NCBI GenBank assembly: GCA_025353725.1
Contig: JANXOF010000051.1
Location: 124,001 to 188,000, forward strand
Reading direction: 5' to 3'
Source of the DNA: Polyangiaceae bacterium
GTDB lineage: Bacteria > Myxococcota_A > Polyangia > Polyangiales > Polyangiaceae
Length of the DNA stretch: 64,000 bases
Part shown: positions 18,460-27,593 of the stretch, piece by piece
How positions within the stretch are numbered: position 1 is the first letter of the stretch
Layout: each line of letters starts with the position of its first letter
Program-made: the position numbers and the translations under genes
Notes under the pieces: model-generated
What the model saw: only the letters and a program-made list of their open reading frames with translations
The model's database searches: none
Told to the model about the DNA's origin: nothing

Positions 18460-19176
18460 ATGCGTCCGCCGTGGCTCGTGCGTACGTGTGCCATCATCCC
18501 GGCGTATCAGGCCGAAGCGACGCTCGCCGGCGTCGTAGCAAACCTCCGCGAAGCGCTACCCGAACTTGCTGGTCGCATTTTCGTGGTCGACGACGGCTCG
18601 ACGGACGACACGGCCGGTGTCGCGTTGGCCACGGGGTGCCAACTGCTCTCACACCCGAAGAACAAGGGCAAAGGAGCCGCACTGCTTACTGGATTTTCGG
18701 CCGCGCAAACGGTCGGTTACGAGGTTGCAATGACGGTCGATGCCGATGGCCAACATCCAGCGTCCGAAGCGAGACGCGTCCTCCTTGCCTCCGGTCGTCC
18801 CGACGCGTTCGTCCTCGGCACGCGCGATCTCGCGCGCGCGGGAGCGCCACGCAAAAACCGTTTATCGAATCAAGTTTCGAACTTCTTTCTTTCTCACTTC
18901 GCAGAGCGGAACCTGCGCGACACGCAGTGTGGACTGCGGCGCTATCCAATCCGCGCCACGCTTCAACTGGCCGCACGCGGCCGAGGCTACGACTTCGAGG
19001 CCGAAGTCCTTCTCCGCGCCATCTGGGCAGGCCACGAAGTCGTGGAACAGCCCATTGATGTGGTGTACCCGGCGGATCGCGTGACGCACTTCCACGTCGT
19101 GCGCGATCCCTGGCGCATCGTACGCGCGGTCGTTGTCGCTCTAAAAGACCATCATTTTGGACAGACTCGTCAGTGA
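18460..19176 (+). CDS. Family 2 glycosyltransferase
   Basis: This 238-residue soluble GT-A enzyme is of the DPM1/polyprenyl-phosphate sugar transferase type. Seen are the N-terminal IIPAYQAEATLAGVV, VVDDGSTDDT for nucleotide binding, NKGKGAALLTGF, and the DxD motif in VDADGQHP. Near residue 150 the sequence QCGLRRYP matches the acceptor region of this branch. No membrane helices are visible. I start at ATG 18460 (or the adjacent GTG 18457), because longer upstream frames would run into ybeY. Its stop overlaps the next gene by one base (TGATG), forming an operon with a C45 hydrolase and LolA. The donor and acceptor are unknown; a lipid-linked sugar is likely. Confidence 0.88.
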   Translation: MRPPWLVRTCAIIPAYQAEATLAGVVANLREALPELAGRIFVVDDGSTDDTAGVALATGCQLLSHPKNKGKGAALLTGFSAAQTVGYEVAMTVDADGQHPASEARRVLLASGRPDAFVLGTRDLARAGAPRKNRLSNQVSNFFLSHFAERNLRDTQCGLRRYPIRATLQLAARGRGYDFEAEVLLRAIWAGHEVVEQPIDVVYPADRVTHFHVVRDPWRIVRAVVVALKDHHFGQTRQ

Positions 19177-20696
19177 TGCGCACCGACGGCCACGCGACGC
19201 GACTTCATCGAGCGATCCCCACGTTCCTGCGCCGTCACGCGAAGAAGCTGGCGGCGAGTATGGCGTTGCTGGTCGCGCCGCTTACGGCCCATGGGGTGGT
19301 GGACTCTATCGCGCGCATCACGCCGCCCGACATCGGGACTCTCGACGTTCATCTCACGGAGATGACTGAAAACGAAGGCATTCGACACGCCGGCCTCGGC
19401 TGGTCGGTCGTCCGAGGCGTTCGCCTCGCTCACCTTGGGGGGAGCCCGGAAGACATCGGCACGCAGCACGCGAGTCTCCTCCGCGAGGGCATGCGGGCGA
19501 ACGAGGAGGTCGTCTGGAACGGCTTTCGTGACGTCGTGCCCTTCGGGCCCGCTCGCGCGCTTCTCTTCGACGCGGGCCGCGTTCGCTATCGTCACGTCGA
19601 CGAGGGGTTCCCGGACGCGCGACGGCGCGAAATTGCGGCTGAGTCACGTGCGTTCGCCCCCGATCCGTTCACCTCGCACATGCCGACCTATTCGCGCATG
19701 GTCTTCTTGCACGCACTTTATGACATCGCGCTGAGCTTTGAACATTCCCCCCTCCTCGGGTGCACGGCGTTCGGGCTTGGACCTGACGCGACCGTCGACG
19801 GTCATTCGCTTTTCGCGCGCGCCTTCGACTTCGAGGCGGCGGACATCTTTGATCGCGACAAGGTCGTATTTATCGTGCGCGAATCGAACAAGATACCGTT
19901 CGCGAGCGTCGCGTGGCCGGGGTTCGTCGGCGTGGTCACGGGAATGAACGCCGAAGGGGTGGCTGTCGCCGTCAACGGAGCCCGAGCGCGCGAGCCGAGC
20001 ACAACCGGTATGCCTGTAGCGTTCTCGCTCCGCGAAGCCCTCGCGGAAGCCCACGACACGTCGGAGGCCGTGGCTATCCTTTCGCGGCAGGCGGTCATGG
20101 TCTCGCACATCGTGTTCGTCGGCGACGCAAGAGGCCGTTTTGCGGTCGTCGAGCGCGCGCCAGGGATGCCTGCGTACGTGCGCGGAAGCCGTACCGCGTC
20201 GTGGCTTTCCGTCACGAACCACTTTGAGGGTCCGCTCAAAAGTGATCCGCGTGATCTCCGCGTTCGAGCGACCACCACTACGCTGGAGCGCCGCGTACGC
20301 GCTGACGCGCTCGTGTCCGAGCTAGCCCCCCGTACAGCAAGTGTGAGCCGCGCCGTCGCCGTGCTTCGCGACCACGGGTGCGCGAGCGGGGACGCGTGCC
20401 CGCTCGGTGATCGCCGTTCGCTCGACGCCTTCATCGCCACGCACGGCGTCGTTTTTGACCTCACGTCACGCGAGGCGTGGGTTTCTCAAGGGCCTCATTT
20501 ATCGGGTCGGTTCGTGAAAGTAGACCTCGCTCGAATCACCTCGACACCCGCGGGAGTCGTGCCCGACGCGACCTTCGAGACACTCCCCGAAGATGACGTG
20601 CTGACAGACGGGCGCTATGCTGAGGGGCGTGAGCGCGCGGGAGGTCCTCTCATGGGACCAGGCGCTCGTCCGCGGAACAACGGCGCGCACAAGTGA
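19176..20696 (+). CDS. C45-family Ntn hydrolase/acyltransferase, exported
   Basis: This is a 506-residue protein with a basic N-terminus and the hydrophobic segment LAASMALLVAPLTAHGV near 30-45, so it is probably exported or membrane-tethered. The central region matches the peptidase C45 (acyl-CoA:6-aminopenicillanate acyltransferase-like) and acid-ceramidase-like group: LLGCTAFGLGP has the Gly-Cys site where self-cleavage would expose the nucleophilic Cys, followed by FARAFDFE and VTGMNAEGVAVAVNG. Members hydrolyse or transfer amide-linked acyl groups. Start ATG 19176 overlaps the glycosyltransferase stop, and an in-frame GTG at 19173 is equally possible. Its stop overlaps the lolA start. 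The substrate is unknown; the company of LolA suggests lipid or lipoprotein chemistry. Confidence 0.78.
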   Translation: MRTDGHATRLHRAIPTFLRRHAKKLAASMALLVAPLTAHGVVDSIARITPPDIGTLDVHLTEMTENEGIRHAGLGWSVVRGVRLAHLGGSPEDIGTQHASLLREGMRANEEVVWNGFRDVVPFGPARALLFDAGRVRYRHVDEGFPDARRREIAAESRAFAPDPFTSHMPTYSRMVFLHALYDIALSFEHSPLLGCTAFGLGPDATVDGHSLFARAFDFEAADIFDRDKVVFIVRESNKIPFASVAWPGFVGVVTGMNAEGVAVAVNGARAREPSTTGMPVAFSLREALAEAHDTSEAVAILSRQAVMVSHIVFVGDARGRFAVVERAPGMPAYVRGSRTASWLSVTNHFEGPLKSDPRDLRVRATTTTLERRVRADALVSELAPRTASVSRAVAVLRDHGCASGDACPLGDRRSLDAFIATHGVVFDLTSREAWVSQGPHLSGRFVKVDLARITSTPAGVVPDATFETLPEDDVLTDGRYAEGRERAGGPLMGPGARPRNNGAHK

Positions 20697-21388
20697 AGAC
20701 TTGCACCAAATCGCTCGCGGCAGCCGCGTTGGCGCTAGGCTCGCTTGCGGCGAGTCCGGGAGCGCCTCCCAGCACGGACGCGGGCACAGCGCACGTCGCG
20801 CAAGCGACTGCAGGTAACGAACCGAGCGAGAGGCTCACGGCGGTCCAGTTCGATGCGCTTCTCGCTGAAATTGCGACAGCCCGCAAGTCGGTCAAGTCAC
20901 TCCGGGCGACGTTCACCCAAGAGCGAACGCTCACGCTTCTGGCCACGACGATCACGTCGACCGGCGAGCTTTCCTTGACGATGCCTGACAGACTTCGATG
21001 GGAGCTCACATCGCCCGATGACATTGTCTACCTCGTGGGGCCGGAAGGACTTTCCTATCGAACACGCTCCTCGAAGGCGACGGTGCCGAAAGCTGGAGCG
21101 ACCGTCGCGAAAGCGCTCACGGATGTACGCGCGCTCCTTGCAGGCGACCTCGCGGCGCTAGGTGAGCGCTATGTTCTCGAAGGTTTACGAACGGCTCACG
21201 ACGTAACCCTTACGGGGACAGCGAAGGACCGAGTCGCAACCGTACGGACGTTCACACTCACCCTCGACAAGAATCTCGTGATGCCCCTTGCAGCAGCGTT
21301 CACCGAAGGCAAACGCGACGCCATCGCGCTACGGTTTTTGAACGTCCGCATCAACGTGCCGGTCGACCCAACCTCCATGCGACCGTGA
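20693..21388 (+). CDS. LolA-like lipoprotein carrier
   Basis: This 231-residue periplasmic protein has a signal peptide (KSLAAAALALGSLAA) and the LolA pattern: SLRATFTQERTL near residue 80, then GELSLTMPDRLRWEL, the strand with the Arg/Trp that open and close the lipid cavity, then VYLVGPEGLSYR. The C-terminal half is consistent with the half-barrel fold. The function would be shuttling lipoproteins or lipid from the inner to the outer membrane. The GTG start overlaps the upstream stop (GTGA). Whether it is the housekeeping LolA or an LolA-like protein dedicated to this operon is open; in the second case it might serve the glycosyltransferase or hydrolase product. Confidence 0.83.
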   Translation: MKTCTKSLAAAALALGSLAASPGAPPSTDAGTAHVAQATAGNEPSERLTAVQFDALLAEIATARKSVKSLRATFTQERTLTLLATTITSTGELSLTMPDRLRWELTSPDDIVYLVGPEGLSYRTRSSKATVPKAGATVAKALTDVRALLAGDLAALGERYVLEGLRTAHDVTLTGTAKDRVATVRTFTLTLDKNLVMPLAAAFTEGKRDAIALRFLNVRINVPVDPTSMRP

Positions 21389-21441
21389 AGTCACGTTGCT
21401 CGCTCGTAGCGAATCAAGCGACCCCAGAGTAGTGTGCCGGC

Positions 21442-22026
21442 GTGCTTGCGGTTCCCTCTCGCTTTGACATCCGAGCCCACCCCGTCGAGACGGCGCGACT
21501 TCTGCTACATCCGCTCGACGCGACAGATTCCAGAGACCTCTGGAACGGCATCGAGAGCTCGCGTTCGCATCTCGAACCTTGGCTCCCTTGGGTCCCTTTC
21601 AACTTCGATCTCGAATCGAGCGGCCGGTACGCCGAGGCAAGTGCGGCCGAATGGGACGCGTCGCGCGCCTGTCGTTTTTCAATCCGCGATCGCAAGAATC
21701 TTCGATTTTTAGGTGTAATCGGCATCGAATCGTTCGCCCATCTCCACGAAAGTGTCGAGCTCGGCTACTGGCTGCGCAACGATGCGCTGGGAAGCGGGCT
21801 GATGACGGAGGCAGGGAGCGCGGTACTCGCGTGGGCGTTCGACCGCGTGAACGCACATCGCGTACGGGTGGCTGCGGCGACCGACAACCACGCGTCACTC
21901 GGCGTGATTCGGAGGCTCGGCTTTCGATTCGAAGGAATCGCGCGTCAGGCCGAACGCTGCCAAGGGCGCTGGCTCGACCACGCCGTGTTCGCGCTTCTGA
22001 TGGCGGACGCCCGCGCGCTACGTTAG
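21442..22026 (+). CDS. GNAT N-acetyltransferase, RimJ/RimL type
   Basis: This 194-residue cytoplasmic acetyltransferase shows TARLLLHPLDATDSRDLW, LEPWLPWV, then IGIESF, ELGYWLRNDALGSGLMTEA (the acetyl-CoA binding motif A region), VRVAAATDNHASLGVIRRLGF and a C-terminal beta strand. This order is characteristic of RimJ/RimL/SpeG-like enzymes that acetylate N-termini of ribosomal proteins or small amines. The start is GTG 21442. It follows lolA by 53 bases and ends two bases before the convergent gene. The target is unknown. Confidence 0.88.
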   Translation: MLAVPSRFDIRAHPVETARLLLHPLDATDSRDLWNGIESSRSHLEPWLPWVPFNFDLESSGRYAEASAAEWDASRACRFSIRDRKNLRFLGVIGIESFAHLHESVELGYWLRNDALGSGLMTEAGSAVLAWAFDRVNAHRVRVAAATDNHASLGVIRRLGFRFEGIARQAERCQGRWLDHAVFALLMADARALR

Positions 22027-22027
22027 G

Positions 22028-22930
22028 TCACTCGCGAAACCGCGCCGTGCAGCTCTCGACGAGCCCGCGGAGGCGCGGCAAACCTTCCACGGTTTGAGCG
22101 CCGTACCACGTCAGGTCTTTACCGCCGGTGCGAACGACCGCGCCGCGTGACGCTGCTGGGATCGCAAGCGCTCGGAACACGTCCGCGTCGGCCTCGGTAA
22201 ACGGATGCGGCTCATCGGGGAGAAGCACAAGCTCCGGAGCGAACGAAACGACCTCCGCGATCGTGACGCGCGGATAGCGCGTATCGCGCCCCGCAAGCTT
22301 ATCGGTTGAAAGCGCCCTGGCTTTGCCAAGATCGGCGGCGAGCGGATAGCGCCGTTCACGATCGGCGAATACATTTTGCGCTCCCGCAAGGTCGAGCATG
22401 TCACTAATGAAGGTAGCTCCGTGAATGGTCATGAGCGGGTCCATCCAAATCGGGCAGAAGGTGCGGAGCGGAACGCGTGTCGCTCGAGCGGCTTCAGCCT
22501 CGCGGATGGCCTCGTAGCCGCTTTTGAGGAGTGTCCGCACCGACGGTTCGCGCTCGACATGCAAAATGCGCGCAAGACGCGCGAGGTGTCCAAGACCCTC
22601 CGCGGCACGTTTCGGGAACGCGACAAACACCTTCACGCCGCGGGCGACGAGCGCCTCGAGATCACTCTTCGTGTTCTCCTCCTTGTTCGCGATGACGAGG
22701 TCGGGCGAGAGGTCGAAAATCGCCTCGAGCCTCGGATTTTTCGTGCCTCCCACACTCGGAACGTCGCACGCGAACGACGCGAACGACGCGGTGGAAGGCG
22801 GCAATTCGCAGTAGTCGGTTCGCCCGACCAGCGCCGAAACGCACCCAAGCCGCGCAACGCTGTACGTATCGCTGGGCACGAGAGAGACGATACGTTTCGG
22901 CGGTGCCCCAAAAACCAGCACGCGTTTCAT
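22028..22930 (-). CDS. Cytoplasmic helical-backbone metal receptor (BtuF/FepB-fold) protein
   Basis: This 300-residue protein has the fold of cobalamin/siderophore periplasmic binding proteins: PKRIVSLVPSDTYSVARLG, VGRTDYCELP, IFDLSPDLVIA, VKVFVAFPKRAAEG, a long central helix, then FAPELVLLPDEPHPF. I start at ATG 22930, so there is no signal peptide or lipobox; it would be cytoplasmic, which is unusual for a binding protein. No ABC permease or ATPase lies beside it. It closes the thyA-folA series on the minus strand, 22 bases after the small lipoprotein. A role in cobalamin or metal handling is a family-based guess. Confidence 0.8.
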   Translation of the reverse strand: MKRVLVFGAPPKRIVSLVPSDTYSVARLGCVSALVGRTDYCELPPSTASFASFACDVPSVGGTKNPRLEAIFDLSPDLVIANKEENTKSDLEALVARGVKVFVAFPKRAAEGLGHLARLARILHVEREPSVRTLLKSGYEAIREAEAARATRVPLRTFCPIWMDPLMTIHGATFISDMLDLAGAQNVFADRERRYPLAADLGKARALSTDKLAGRDTRYPRVTIAEVVSFAPELVLLPDEPHPFTEADADVFRALAIPAASRGAVVRTGGKDLTWYGAQTVEGLPRLRGLVESCTARFRE

Positions 22931-22952
22931 GTCATCTTCGATTCGCACTCTT

Positions 22953-23324
22953 TCAGTCCTCCTCTTGCGGCAACGGAGGCGCTGGCGGCCCGCCGTCGGC
23001 GTGAACGCCCACGCGAGCCGCGCAGTCCGCCCAGGTAACGTCAGCGCACTTGCGCGGCGCGCGAGCGACGCAGGCGACAACGTTGGCACTCTCACGCTCG
23101 ATAATGCGATCGCTGACGAACTCGCAGCCGCGGGTGCACTCGGCCTCGGAACATTGTCGACTCGCGCGCGCCACACACGACGCTACGCAGGTATCGATAG
23201 GCTTGTTCGCCGGTTCGAGCACACGCCCACACGCAAACGAGCTCAGTAAAGAGACAGACAAAAGAAAGGCGCCTACTATACCTCTGTACGAACGCGAATC
23301 TGGCATTATGCGAAGGGCGCTCAT
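22953..23324 (-). CDS. Small Cys-rich lipoprotein, function unknown
   Basis: This 123-residue protein has the hydrophobic stretch IVGAFLLSVSLLSSFACG, ending in a lipobox-like SFAC. Eight or more Cys follow in the mature part (CVASCVARASRQCSEAEC, CADVTWADC), consistent with disulfides outside the cytoplasm. It ends in Pro/Glu/Asp. ATG 23324 overlaps the folA stop as TGATG, so I prefer it to longer in-frame starts; ATG 23306 (MPDSRSY) is an alternative. No family is recognised. Confidence 0.7.
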   Translation of the reverse strand: MSALRIMPDSRSYRGIVGAFLLSVSLLSSFACGRVLEPANKPIDTCVASCVARASRQCSEAECTRGCEFVSDRIIERESANVVACVARAPRKCADVTWADCAARVGVHADGGPPAPPLPQEED

Positions 23325-23812
23325 CACCACGAGCGCGTCTCCCTGTCGAGGGTAACGAACTCCACACCTTCCGTCTCTGCGCGGCGACGATCGGTCTCGC
23401 GCCATGGCGTGCGATCGAAAGCCGGAAAAAACGTATCCGCCTCGACCTCTTGGTGAACCTCCGTGAGGTAGATCCGCGTCGCATAAGGCATCGCGATTTC
23501 GTAGATCGCCGACCCGCCGATGACGTGCGGCTCTGCATCGCTGGAGCGAGCCGCCTCCACCGCCTCGGCCACCGAGCCGAACACCTCGGCTCCTTCGAGA
23601 AAAAGCCCGGGCTGACGGGATACGACGAGGTTGCGGCGCCCCGGAAGTGGACGCCCGACCTCGTCCCACGTCTTACGCCCCATAATGATGGCGTGCCCCA
23701 TCGTGATGCGCCTGAAGTGTTTCAAGTCTTCGGGAATGCGCCACGGTACTTTACCGTCTTTGCCGATAGCGCCGTTGTCGCCAATCGCGACGACCATTAC
23801 TAGCGGCCTCAT
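23324..23812 (-). CDS. folA: Dihydrofolate reductase
   Basis: This 162-residue NADPH-dependent enzyme reduces dihydrofolate to tetrahydrofolate, regenerating the cofactor used up by thymidylate synthase. Seen are [19 protein letters not shown] (Met20-loop region), the active-site acid in [28 protein letters not shown] for [21 protein letters not shown] and a typical C-terminus. The start ATG overlaps the thyA stop (ATGA), the classical thyA-folA pairing. Length and motifs are normal. Confidence 0.96.
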   Translation of the reverse strand: MRPLVMVVAIGDNGAIGKDGKVPWRIPEDLKHFRRITMGHAIIMGRKTWDEVGRPLPGRRNLVVSRQPGLFLEGAEVFGSVAEAVEAARSSDAEPHVIGGSAIYEIAMPYATRIYLTEVHQEVEADTFFPAFDRTPWRETDRRRAETEGVEFVTLDRETRSW

Positions 23813-24651
23813 ACCGACACCTCGGCTCTAATGTGCGGATGGGGGTCGTAGCCATCGAGCGTAAAGTCCTCCGCCCGGAACGAAAAAAGGTCATTTACGG
23901 CCGAATTGATGCGAAGCGCCGGGAGCTTCCGTGGCTCGCGCGAGAGCTGCAGCGTCGCTTGCTCAACATGGTTGTTGTAAAGGTGCGCGTCACCGAACGT
24001 GTGAATAAATTCGCCAGGTTTCAGGCCCGTAACGTGGGCTATCATGCGCGTGAGAAGCGCATAGCTCGCGATATTGAAGGGAACGCCGAGGAAGACATCG
24101 GCGCTTCGCTGGTAGAGCTGACACGAGAGCTCTCCGTCTTGAACATAGAGCTGAAAGAGCGTGTGACACGGCGGAAGGGCAACCTGGTCGGCCTCCTTCG
24201 GGTTCCACCCCGTGACGATGAGGCGACGACTCGACGGGTTGGTCGCGAGCTCGTCGAGCACCCGCTTCAACTGGTCGACGCCATCGGAGGCGTAGGTACC
24301 GTACGGCCCAGGCGTCGCTCCGAAGTTCCGCCATTGGTGGCCGTAGACGGGACCAAGCTCGCCCGTAGGTCGATCGAAACGCGACGTTTGCTCGAGCGTC
24401 GCCCACTCGTTCCAGATGCGCACGCCGGCATCTTGCAAAGGCTTTACGTTCGTCTCGCCGCGCACGAACCACAAGAGTTCGTGAATGACGGATTTGAAGT
24501 GGAGTTTCTTGGTCGTGAGAAGCGGGAAGCCCTCGCGGAGATCGAACCGCGCCTGGTAGCCGAAAACGCCTCGCGTTCCCGTACCCGTGCGGTCCGCACG
24601 TTCTTTGCCCGACGTTAGAATCGTCTGCAGCAGCTCAAGGTACGCACGCAT
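23809..24651 (-). CDS. thyA: Thymidylate synthase
   Basis: This 280-residue enzyme converts dUMP and methylene-tetrahydrofolate to dTMP. The N-terminus [12 protein letters not shown] and [11 protein letters not shown] are typical; the active-site Cys is in [31 protein letters not shown] binds dUMP. ATG 24651 is chosen because it matches the family N-terminus; an in-frame extension upstream is low-complexity and would approach the VWA gene. It forms an operon with folA (ATGA overlap) downstream. The presence of thyA, and not thyX, makes the cell dependent on folA recycling. Confidence 0.96.
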   Translation of the reverse strand: MRAYLELLQTILTSGKERADRTGTGTRGVFGYQARFDLREGFPLLTTKKLHFKSVIHELLWFVRGETNVKPLQDAGVRIWNEWATLEQTSRFDRPTGELGPVYGHQWRNFGATPGPYGTYASDGVDQLKRVLDELATNPSSRRLIVTGWNPKEADQVALPPCHTLFQLYVQDGELSCQLYQRSADVFLGVPFNIASYALLTRMIAHVTGLKPGEFIHTFGDAHLYNNHVEQATLQLSREPRKLPALRINSAVNDLFSFRAEDFTLDGYDPHPHIRAEVSV

Positions 24652-24706
24652 CCGCGCGACGTACCACGTGCTGAGACGGCGCGCGAAGCGTACCGCGGCC
24701 CTTCGT

Positions 24707-26086
24707 TCACTTGGGCAACGCCACGACCGACCCGCACGTGAAGCGCGCGGAGAGCGTACCGTCTGGTGTCGTCTTGAGCTCCGTGCACGCGTTACCGACG
24801 AGTTCAAGGGTGCTCGGGTCTTTCAGCCGCCAACCCTCCGCCTCGCCGTACGGCAGCTTCTTCCCGTTGAGCGTCACGGTGCCGGAACCTTCCGCGCCAG
24901 CCTGCACGCGGCCATTGAGCGCGAAGGAACACGTCCGCGCATCTTGAACAATCTTCGTCAGTGCGGCGATGAGAGCATCCGGCGTCGTGGGTTCGATAGC
25001 GCTTGCGTCTCCGGTCGCGGGGTCTTTGCCCTGCCCCGCATTCGCGACGGCCTTAAAGTGAGTCTGAGCGTCAGGCGTTGCCGCACCGATCGCAATGACA
25101 AAGGTGCTGATCTTTTTCGCGTAGGCGTGTTGAGCCGCGAGTACGACTGCGGCGCGCCCTTCGGGCGATGGGCTACTCGAGTCGCAAACCCCTGGCTCTC
25201 CGTCCGTCACAAGAACGACCACCTTTGGAGCCGTGGTGACGACGGCTGCGAACCCTTTCGGATCGTTGACTGTACCGTCGAGGGCCAAGCCCGCAACCGT
25301 AAGTAACGCCGGCCCCGTTGGCGTATCGTCGTCGACGCCCGCAGGACGCAGAAGCGCGTCAATTGCCGTGAAGTTGTTGAGCGCGAACGACGTTCCCCCA
25401 AACGTCTTCCCGTTGAAGCGAGGGCACACGTTGTCTGTGGGTGGCGGCAAGAGCGAGTTGTCACCGTCGTTGGGGTTTGAATCCGTCGCCGAGTAGAGCT
25501 GAATGCCCAGCTCGGCCTCGCCTTGGAGCTTCTTCACGATTCCGCCCGCTGCGGGAGTGGCTCCGATAAGTACGTCTTTCAACACCGACCAACGACAGTC
25601 GGGATCACAATTCTTGCTCGCTCCCGTCGGAAACTTGTTGAACTGCATACTCGACGATTGGTCGAGCAAGAACAGAACCTTCGGAATGAGCTTCGTGAGC
25701 GCCACGTCGGTGTCCGCGCAAACGCTGTCCGTACTCGAATCGCTCGTCCCACCCACGCCGCCATCGCCGCCGCCACCGAAGCCAGGCACATCGTCGGCCC
25801 CGCAGCGACCGCGCGGTGAGCACGACACGCCTTTGCATGTCTCTCCTGCAGCGCACTCTGCCGTGCAGCGATTGCCAACGCCGCAGTAAACGCCATTCGG
25901 GCAATCCGCGTCGGTCGCGCAGGACAAGCCACACTGCGCTTTTTGAGAGTTTTGGCAGGGGTCACTGACATCATTGAACTGACTGTTCGTCGCGTCGCTG
26001 CCGCAGTGCACGGCGGCGAGGAGCGCGAGAACACCGAACGTAGTGGAAGCAAAAGCAACGTGCGCGCGGAGTGGCTGCATCCCCAA
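24707..26086 (-). CDS. Cys-rich VWA-domain lipoprotein
   Basis: This 459-residue exported protein has a signal segment [13 protein letters not shown] with Cys as lipidation site. A Cys-rich module ([18 protein letters not shown]) like those of myxobacterial surface proteins follows, then a Gly/Asp linker. A von Willebrand A domain starts near residue 135 with the MIDAS motif DQSSSM, the Thr region [12 protein letters not shown] and [11 protein letters not shown]. The C-terminal 90 residues form a further beta domain with more Cys. VWA domains bind ligands or proteins through a metal ion, so adhesion or complex assembly at the cell surface is likely. It ends 55 bases before thyA. Confidence 0.85.
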   Translation of the reverse strand: MGMQPLRAHVAFASTTFGVLALLAAVHCGSDATNSQFNDVSDPCQNSQKAQCGLSCATDADCPNGVYCGVGNRCTAECAAGETCKGVSCSPRGRCGADDVPGFGGGGDGGVGGTSDSSTDSVCADTDVALTKLIPKVLFLLDQSSSMQFNKFPTGASKNCDPDCRWSVLKDVLIGATPAAGGIVKKLQGEAELGIQLYSATDSNPNDGDNSLLPPPTDNVCPRFNGKTFGGTSFALNNFTAIDALLRPAGVDDDTPTGPALLTVAGLALDGTVNDPKGFAAVVTTAPKVVVLVTDGEPGVCDSSSPSPEGRAAVVLAAQHAYAKKISTFVIAIGAATPDAQTHFKAVANAGQGKDPATGDASAIEPTTPDALIAALTKIVQDARTCSFALNGRVQAGAEGSGTVTLNGKKLPYGEAEGWRLKDPSTLELVGNACTELKTTPDGTLSARFTCGSVVALPK

Positions 26087-26201
26087 GGAGTATCACGCGC
26101 ACGCGCCGCGCAACTTCGCTTTGCAACGTTTCATCGAGTACACACGACGAAGACAGGCACACGGATCCTACGACGATGTGGTCAATTCGCGTCCTGTAGA
26201 G

Positions 26202-27581
26202 TCAACGAAGCGCCATCAACGAGATGACGTGCCAGCCGCCTTTTTCCACGTCAATCGCCTGCGCCCGCTGCCAGCCGCGGGCGTCAATGGCGACTTGATG
26301 GCGCCCAACAGGTAGCCTCACACGCGCGACTGCCATACGGGCCGGGAGCGTCTCCCAGCTTCGCGTATCGGGTGTGTCGAGAGATGTGAGTGTAATCTGC
26401 GCGCCGAGCGACGCGATAAACCCAAGGACGCTGTCGCGTCCTGCCGCCACCTGGATCCCCTGGCCGACAGCCGCTCGAGCCACGAGTCGAGTAATCGCAC
26501 TAACGACGACTTTTCCCTCGATTTTTTCCCACTCCGAACGCACTTCACGGTCGACATCCACCGCCTCTTCGAGGACCACACTGTTGCGGTCGACACGCAA
26601 CGACGGCAGCTCCCACGTGCCACGGCCCGGCGCCAAGGACGGGTAATTGACCCACGTGACGAGCCCTTGCGCCGCAAGTTTGTGCGCGGCGACGGCGTCG
26701 CCCGGATTGAGGGACGAAGCAAAGTAGGTGAGCGCGAGGCCAATCGGAATTCGGTTCGCCATTTTATGCGCGACGCGGCCGTAACCAACGACGAAGAGCA
26801 CCTCGCCGGTTTCCTCCTTAGCACCTTGCGCTCCCAGCGCGTCTCCTCCGTCATGCTCGGAGCTTGACGCTTGTGCGAGCAGCGCGGTGATTCGCGGGCT
26901 TCGGTACTGGGCTCTCGAGGCGAGACGCCGCACTGATTCCGCGAGCGTTCCGAAGCCCGTGAAGCCGAGCGCCTCGTCGTAGTACCGAAGCGCCTCGTCG
27001 GCGTCACCGCTCTTTTCGAACGTGAAACCTGCGAGCAGGCTCCCGAGTCCGAGCACCGGGTTATCCGCATGCTTCATCGTGTCGCGGTAGTATTTTTGCA
27101 TGACGGCCAGCCGACGGGCCTCGATACGCGCGCCGTTGAGATCTTTCGTCTCCAGATAATTCACCATGTTGAGCGTGTTGATCATGAGCTTCTCGTAAGG
27201 AGGCGCCTGATACCGCCCAGAGGAGCCACTAAACACGTACTCGCCCAGAGAGTCGCCGGCGTTCCGTGCGAGGTCAAGCATGTCGACAGCCTTGTCGGCC
27301 GCCTCGAAGTCTCGCTTTGAAAGGCTAAAGTCCGACGCCCCCTGCTGGACACTCGCCCGGTCGAGAACCAGAATGGCGTTATCGCCTTTAATATCTTTGG
27401 GAAGTTCAGCCGACGTCTTTACACCGAGTTCGTCGTCGAGCGCGCGGAGGGCGGCCTTCGCGTTACCCGCGTCGAGCGCCGTACGCATTCGAAGCGTACG
27501 CGCCTCGTGACCGCCACAGGCGACGACCCACGGAACCAAAAGGGCCGCGGATAGACGAAGGGTAAAGGCAATACCGCGCAT
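26202..27581 (-). CDS. COG3014-family lipoprotein beside LpoB
   Basis: This 459-residue lipoprotein has the signal segment LSAALLVPWVVACGG with a lipobox Cys near residue 22. The mature part is helical and TPR-like: ALDAGNAKAALRALDDEL, then KGDNAILVLDRASVQQG, NMVNYLETKDLNGARIEARR and DADEALRYYDEALGF, a pattern I recognise from COG3014 proteins. The C-terminal third is mixed (AAVGQGIQVAAGRDSV) and ends in a PEGA-like beta strand set (VRLPVGRHQVAIDARGW). COG3014 genes often adjoin lpoB in other proteobacteria, and the lpoB-like gene lies 12 bases upstream here. A role in controlling peptidoglycan synthesis from the outer membrane is inferred. Confidence 0.78.
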   Translation of the reverse strand: MRGIAFTLRLSAALLVPWVVACGGHEARTLRMRTALDAGNAKAALRALDDELGVKTSAELPKDIKGDNAILVLDRASVQQGASDFSLSKRDFEAADKAVDMLDLARNAGDSLGEYVFSGSSGRYQAPPYEKLMINTLNMVNYLETKDLNGARIEARRLAVMQKYYRDTMKHADNPVLGLGSLLAGFTFEKSGDADEALRYYDEALGFTGFGTLAESVRRLASRAQYRSPRITALLAQASSSEHDGGDALGAQGAKEETGEVLFVVGYGRVAHKMANRIPIGLALTYFASSLNPGDAVAAHKLAAQGLVTWVNYPSLAPGRGTWELPSLRVDRNSVVLEEAVDVDREVRSEWEKIEGKVVVSAITRLVARAAVGQGIQVAAGRDSVLGFIASLGAQITLTSLDTPDTRSWETLPARMAVARVRLPVGRHQVAIDARGWQRAQAIDVEKGGWHVISLMALR

Positions 27582-27593
27582 GGGAGGCTGCGG

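Noticed and set aside
18196-18460. Upstream extension of the glycosyltransferase
   Set aside because: It would run antisense through ybeY; the family N-terminus begins at 18460.
22953-23669. Longer version of the small lipoprotein starting inside folA
   Set aside because: The extra 115 residues are an out-of-frame reading of folA; the TGATG overlap at 23324 gives a natural start.
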